This document shows, one piece after another, positions 58,790-64,000 of a DNA stretch of 64,000 nt. The DNA is taken from positions 186,001 to 250,000 of the forward strand of contig JAOVFP010000019.1 of NCBI GenBank assembly GCA_025738555.1. Reading direction: 5' to 3'. The notes under the pieces were generated by a model, which was not told the origin of the DNA, did not search any database, and saw nothing but the letters and a program-made list of their open reading frames with translations. Made by a program: the position numbers and the translations under genes. The DNA comes from Cyathus striatus. Taxonomy: Eukaryota > Basidiomycota > Agaricomycetes > Agaricales > Nidulariaceae. The first letter of the stretch is position 1; each line of letters starts with the position of its first letter.

Positions 58790-61020
58790 GTTTGCTGATG
58801 TCCCCCCTAAGCATCAACATCCGATGGGTACCAGGACACATGAACATCCCCGGCAACGAACATGCAGATGCAGAAGCAAAGCTAGCAATCACTGAGGGAT
58901 CCAGCACCCCTCATCTCCTCCCACGCTTAGGGCTGTACACCATCACCATAAGATATGGTTATACAGTAGCTGTATATACGGGCCTGTAACCGTCCCATCA
59001 AGGCTTTTTAGAATTCTTCATACAGTACAGCTACGGTACAGTTTTGACCATAAGGAAACTGTATGAATACAGCCATATTATGGTCATATATGGTCATATG
59101 GTTCGACTGTTACTTTGTGGTTCAAGAGGTGTCAGATCATTGAATAATGGAGCTAGATCTGAGCTCATCATCCCTGAGATAACTCTAATTCAGCTTGTAC
59201 AGTCATTTGGCACTTCGGCACTTGCCTAAATGCCATTTCGTGCAAGTTCCTACATATGGTGTTTGTACGTGACACTAAATTGAGATGTACTTATTGTGTA
59301 TGATGCAGTATTTAGAACATATCTGACATGTAGACTATATATTGGCATGTACTGGCATGGTTTTTGAATTGATAAATATGTGACATGTTGAGAAAGACAC
59401 ATCTGAACACAGTATAAGTGACGATAAGATTAGAACTTGTTTAATCACCGAGTTCTAACTGGTCCTGATCCAAAAACATCCCAACTCATGAACGCCTCGC
59501 TCCTCTCTCACCAAAGTCTTCAATATAAAATTTAATGACGTCTCAGTCTGTCTTATGATTAACTTTAGAGTATTTTGCTGCTACTGTTGGAATAAGCAAA
59601 TGCCCTCGAGTCTGACTCACACTTGTGCTTTCTGTTAGACCGCGCCCACTTGTATTCGCTCAGCAGCCACCATCTCATCACCAATATCATAAGCACACTG
59701 CGTGGCAAGGTAAATATATCCTGTATTTTAAACAGTACACCTCAGCTGTTGTTCACAGCACTGAGTGATTCACTCTAGGTTTTATTCAGCTACTAAGAAC
59801 TGTAGTACTTGTATGTAAGTAATATACAGTGTTAATCTTATATGTACTTATTCCTCAACTCATTATGTCGACACAAAAGCAATTTGATGATTAAAAATCC
59901 TTGCATTTTACAGACTGGGTTGCAGATTTGAAGTATATTCAGACTTTATCTTCAATGCCTTTTACTGCATTTACTTTTGTAAGTAAGTGGATGCCCATAA
60001 CGTACAAATAGTACCAATTTATGAGCAATAAATTTGAAAGTATGACCCGTAAACTGTATAAATCCATCTCATAACCGTAAAACGGACCGTACCATTTTTT
60101 TGGGCTCAAAAAAATCTTTAATATGGTATGGTTACAGGCAAACCGTAACCGTCACATAACCATAAGCTATACGGCCATATACTGTATATGGTACGGTGTA
60201 CAGCCCTACCTGCGCTGCCTAAACAAAACCCTCCCAGCCACTAAATCTGCTATGTGTGCACACTACCATACACAACTTAATGACCTCATCTTGGCCAGCT
60301 GGTGAGCATCCCCATGATTCCATCGCATTAACAGGACACTACCACATCGTACACTCAAACAATTCCGCAAAACCCTTTTTACACTACCACGAAAACTATC
60401 AACAATGTTGGTGTACCTCATTACAGGCCACTGCCCCCTCCATCATCACCTACACCGCATAGGTAAAGCCGACAATCCCCTCTGCTCCTCCTGTTGTCAT
60501 AAGCCAGAGACTGTCAACCACTTCCTTTTCCACTGCCGATCCTTCAACACGGCCAGAATCATGCTTGCACACCGCTGCAAATTACCTCTACACCATCTCA
60601 CACTCAAAACTCTACTAGCATCTCCCACCCGACTTGCCACCCTGTTTCGCTATGTCAACGATACCACCCACTTCCAATGCAGCATCGGCTTCCTACCAGA
60701 ATGGGACCCACCCAATGAATGACCGTACCACCAAACCTGAACTGCTTCAGTAACAAGCCCTGCCCCATAATGTAGATAAATTCCTCACTATCATCCGTAG
60801 ACTAGCCGTGGAGCTCACAAGGGCACGCCTCCCTAGCTGAGACAAGCCCCTCCCAACCTCCAGACCCCATGTCCCGAGTCATTTTACACACAGACCATTC
60901 CCTTACTCAATACATAGATAACAGCCACTGATACACCACCAATTAAATAGACGTAGTGTAGTCATGACATCTGGTTTTTCACAACTGACTAATAAACTAG
61001 GATTAAAAAAAAAAAAAAAA
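58790..61020 (+). mobile_element. LINE (non-LTR retrotransposon) 3' part, fragment 2, with A tail
   Basis: 58798-58927 encodes the end of an RNase H domain (WVPGHMNIPGNEHADAEAK). The ORF resumes after a hAT-like insertion at 60217. It continues to the C-terminal zinc knuckle (CSSCCHKPETVNHFLFHC), with a frame change near 60300-60410 that indicates decay. The 3' UTR ends in a 16-A run at about 61005-61020. Its last 60 bp (gtagtcatgacatctgg) resemble the UTR of the LINE at 15.7 kb, so both belong to one family. Confidence 0.85.
58928..60208. mobile_element. hAT-like non-autonomous element B (1281 bp)
   Basis: The ends are TAGGGCTGTACACC on the left and GGTGTACAGCCCTA on the right. The 8-bp flanks cccacgct (58920-58927) and cctgcgct (60209-60216) match at 6 of 8 bases. 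Removing the element and one flank copy brings the LINE ORF back in frame across the junction, which supports the boundaries. No transposase. The subterminal accataa/ttatggt and cagccat words resemble those of element A at 10.7 kb, so the two are related. Confidence 0.88.
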
Positions 61021-62700
61021 ATTAATCATTCAAAACTTATTACTAATCTTAACAGATATATTGTGTTTATTGCAATACTTGATAATGTTGGAAGTACTTA
61101 CCTGCAATAGTCATACACTTGTCTATCATTTGTGCATGTCAAGCCCTGTGCCCCTCGTAGTGCCATATCCCACCTACTCTACTCACTGTGGATGCTGATA
61201 TTCAATATTCCCTGACTTCACTGTAGTCTATAACAGGATTACCTCATTAGAAATACAAATAACTGCCACATTACTATGGTCGCCCATCCATCCTTCCTCT
61301 GCCTCCTGCACCTTTTTCCACATGCTGTAACATCAAAAACATACCTAGCCTCACTATCATCTTCACCATTACAAGGTTTTCAGAATCCTCCAAATGGGGA
61401 CCAGAATGATGATGATCTGAGTGCCTGGATAGCCTTCATTGTTGCTCAGCATAGTTATGGTGTTTATTTAGCTACAGGAAGCAGTGTATGGATGCTCAGG
61501 TCCATGGGCGATACATGAGCTTATGGAAGATGTGGGGTTGATACGACATGAGGAGTAGGATGGGTGTGAGTGTAGGGTTGGGAAACTTTGATCAGGGAGA
61601 TGTAGGGAATGGGCGTAATGGGATATGGATGACATGGACAAAGATCACGAATACAGTTGTGAGGAGGACACTTAGAGAACTTTACCTGTGCTTTAAGGAG
61701 TCCATCTTGTATGCACCACATATACATCGAAAATGTGCTGGGCTGGAGGAAAGAATCAGAGGTTGATATGGTATGTCTTCTTTCCACATGCAGACACGAT
61801 ACCTGAAGTCCTGACCAAATTCACAGTCGTACTTTCATCCCATTGTTCACATCGAATACAGAGTATGAGACCACCATCGGCTGTATTCAGTGTCTTCCTG
61901 TCTTCTCAATGCAATGCACCACCTGGCAGAAGCCAGCTTTCGTCTTCTTTCAGTCATCACTCTCCCTATCTCTTCAGCTTCGCTCATTCCTTGTTAACTT
62001 GTCAGGAACTTGACTAAGCGCCACATCACCACATACCCGCCCTGGTCCTGCTACTACTGCACCCTCATATGACTTCATTGACCCATCCCATTAGCGCTCT
62101 CGTATGGCATCCTGTGTGTCTCCAGCACCCCCACTTCCACCTTGTCACAACCACTGGGCTTTAAGTTTGATTCTGTATTCTAACTTCCTCGTCCTCCTGC
62201 ACCAGACAGGTACTCTTGACGTTGTATAGGACATTCGATCGCTTACGCCCACCCACCCTCAAACCTTGTATTTAATTCTCTATTTAGCTCACTCTTTTAT
62301 TTCTCTCATACTTGCTTGTAACATCCATTCTTCATCTTTCTCCTTCAATTTCATTATATTGTTTCTTTTCTTCCTTCCCAAACATTGTGCAGTATCAAAG
62401 CCTGACTGCAATAGATGTTGTTTTTCCTGGTGGTGTCAGTGCTTGCATATCTGTGCGAGTGTTTTACACTGCCGCTCCTACTCTTATTGGTGCGAGAGAG
62501 AACGATTGGCTTTCAATTATTCTGAATCCCGCAGAATGTACATTGGAAGAGGTTGTTGGTAAAGTAGGACATGTTCAAAGGAATTTTTTATAAAAACATT
62601 ATATTCTTCAACGACACATGAAGAACACTAAATGATACACAGCAGTTGCACAGTATTAGTAGCACTATCTTTAGCTAAAATTATTGCAAATCACAACAAT
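61021..62700. other. No confident gene seen
   Basis: Coding-like fragments are short and in changing frames, for example SLTAIDVVFPGGVSACI at about 62398-62450. The last resembles a peptide flanked by intron-like DNA, but I could not place it in a family. Confidence 0.3.
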
Positions 62701-62719
62701 TTTTATTTGAATTTCAGCT

Positions 62720-62839
62720 GTTCTCAAATTTCTTTGTATCTCTGTTCATGGAGCAGTGTGATGCATTACGAAACGTATATCTGTTCATGTTCATGGTGTC
62801 GTGTGACGCGTTACTGAACAGTTGGTCGAAAGGGTGCAG
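62720..62839. mobile_element. Solitary end of a Stowaway/mariner-type MITE
   Basis: gttggtcgaaagggtgcag followed by TA (62840-62841) and preceded by gtgtgacgcgttactgaaca closely resembles the right end of the MITE at 15.6 kb (gacgcgtgaccgaacaatcg). No matching left end was found nearby, so this is a truncated copy. Confidence 0.6.
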
Positions 62840-62841
62840 TA

Positions 62842-63125
62842 TTTCCAATTCAGACTTATGAACTTCAAATCATGGCATTTATCACTACAATTATTAATGT
62901 AGGTTTTTATTAGCTGTTATTTCTTAATCTAAATTTCTCTATAAAGAATTGTATTTCTAATGGTAATTGTCTGTTAAATGGGAGGGTAGTGGGCCCTGCC
63001 GCTTGCCGGCCCTATTCTTTATACAATAAATACGCCGAGTAATACAAGATGAATGGGCAGTCTATTGCTATGTAGGTTTTATATCTGAAGTTTTTGAGAG
63101 AAATTAGCAACAGGAGGGGTTAGCT
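62842..63125. other. Intergenic DNA with dispersed tgccgcttgccggcc motif
   Basis: gtagtgggccctgccgcttg at about 62986-63005 matches copies near 44.96 and 48.36 kb and an inverted one at 33.94 kb. No gene. Confidence 0.5.
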
Positions 63126-64000
63126 TTATATGAGTGTTTTAACCCCGTCCAACATTTTTCGTGCGGTTTCATCCCGGGGGTTGATGGTACACTTGAACGG
63201 TTTCATACGACTATCAGGAATATATGAGATGTGATTATGTGATGTACGTTGATGTACACACCCAGTCAATCCTGTCGTACGTTCATCCTCGGGGATGATT
63301 TTATTACCATTGTCGTCGAAAGCGTGGGCTACTGTAAAGTATGTTACTATCGAGGACATGGCTAGCCACAAACTACCATCGGCTAGGTATCTTCCTGGGC
63401 ATATCCTAGAGATTTCACGGAGTTAATAATATGGTTGATATCGGTGTTATTCGTATGAACAGTAAACTCGCCTTCGACCAAACCCAAACTGTGCTGTCGG
63501 GTGTGGTTCAGCACCTTCCGGATTTAAATATCGGTCTGGGTTAAACCGGTGAGGTTCCTTGTATACTGCTTCATCGTGATGGATTCCGCTTTATATATAT
63601 AAGTAGCTTTCCTTTGAGAATATTTATTTACGTACTAGAGATTGGCTATAACTACAGACCCCTTCGGAATAAACATGCCATTGTACGTGTCATCCTCAAG
63701 AGAACGATGTGGTATCCCCAAAGGAATAGGTGTATTGCATCTGAACAAAAGTTCATGAATGTTAAGCCATTAGTATATGGGGCCCACCGATATATCTCTT
63801 GGAAAACTGCCTCAAAATAAGGTAGAGATTCCCTATCTTCAGGAGTTGGAAATCTCCGGCGGCCTATTACTCGATCTAGTTCTTCCTGCACCTTTTTTTG
63901 TACTTCAGGATGTCTAAGGAGGGTGAAGATAAGGTACAATAACATTGATTGAGTCTAGAGTGGAAGATTATGAAGAGCATATAGCCTGGCTAAGTATGTT
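63126..64000 (-). CDS. Cytochrome P450 monooxygenase, second copy, 3' half (partial at right edge)
   Basis: Paralogue of the P450 at 54.8 kb. Visible exons, listed 5' to 3' on the minus strand, are 63954-63788, 63740-63636, 63588-63472, 63405-63262 and 63210-63126. Lengths are identical to copy 1 except the last (85 against 88 nt). The part upstream of 63954 is intron running off the edge. Kept motifs are EIYR (K-helix), FNPDRY and the haem loop FGFGRRICPG, again split by a GC-AG intron (AG/gcgagt). The stop is TAA at 63128-63126. No frame damage is visible. It is in the same orientation as copy 1, about 8.3 kb away, with a LINE and hAT-like element between them. Confidence 0.87.

Overview
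The window is nuclear DNA of a filamentous basidiomycete, most likely an Agaricomycete. The real genes are cut by many short introns (mostly 46-75 nt, GT-AG with a few GC-AG). The recognisable families are typical of that group: a RecQ-like helicase, NB-ARC/TPR NLR-type receptors, AMS1-type GH38 alpha-mannosidase, fungal cytochromes P450, and Ty3-like and LINE retroelements. No bacterial-type features, rRNA genes or CRISPR arrays are seen.

Layout. 1-0.9 kb: 5' part of a RecQ-like helicase on the minus strand, running off the left edge, with a damaged DEAH box. 1-17 kb: repeat-rich, largely CpG-poor DNA with C-rich and palindromic satellites, a gag-like relic, a 2.8-kb element with long inverted repeats, a Ty3-like gag split by a hAT-like element with a perfect 8-bp target duplication, a LINE 3' end split by a TA-flanked MITE, and a second TA-flanked MITE. 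17.3-20.4 kb: two divergent, probably paralogous genes of about 300 codons that share a nearly identical TATA-containing core promoter. 20.4-25 kb: CT-rich DNA and a 1.4-kb inverted-repeat structure. 25.5-27.1 kb: an intact membrane-anchored protein. 28.0-31.7 and 38.6-41.8 kb: two NB-ARC/TPR receptor paralogues, both disrupted. 33.1-33.8 kb: a decayed, internally deleted copy of the alpha-mannosidase 5' end. 37.6-38.3 kb: another TA-flanked MITE. 42-48 kb: repeats including a foldback element. 49.3-54.7 kb: a complete alpha-mannosidase gene in 33 exons, including a 2-nt microexon. 54.8-56.9 kb: an 11-exon P450 on the minus strand. 57-61 kb: satellites and a LINE whose ORF is interrupted by a second hAT-like element. 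63.1-64.0 kb: 3' half of a second P450 copy, cut by the right edge.

Two duplications dominate the layout. NLR-type and AMS1-type sequences occur twice in the same order and orientation (28.0/33.1 kb and 38.6/49.3 kb), and the P450 3' region occurs twice (54.8 and 63.1 kb). The NLR coding regions are unusually poor in CpG, and one copy has a CGA-to-TGA stop, as expected if repeat-directed cytosine methylation and deamination act on them. The strongest candidates for something undescribed are the divergent paralogue pair with duplicated promoter (17.3-20.4 kb), the 2-nt microexon of the alpha-mannosidase, and the NLR pair with highly homogenised TPR arrays. All exon models were made by eye from splice signals, phase and family knowledge; none is transcript-supported.
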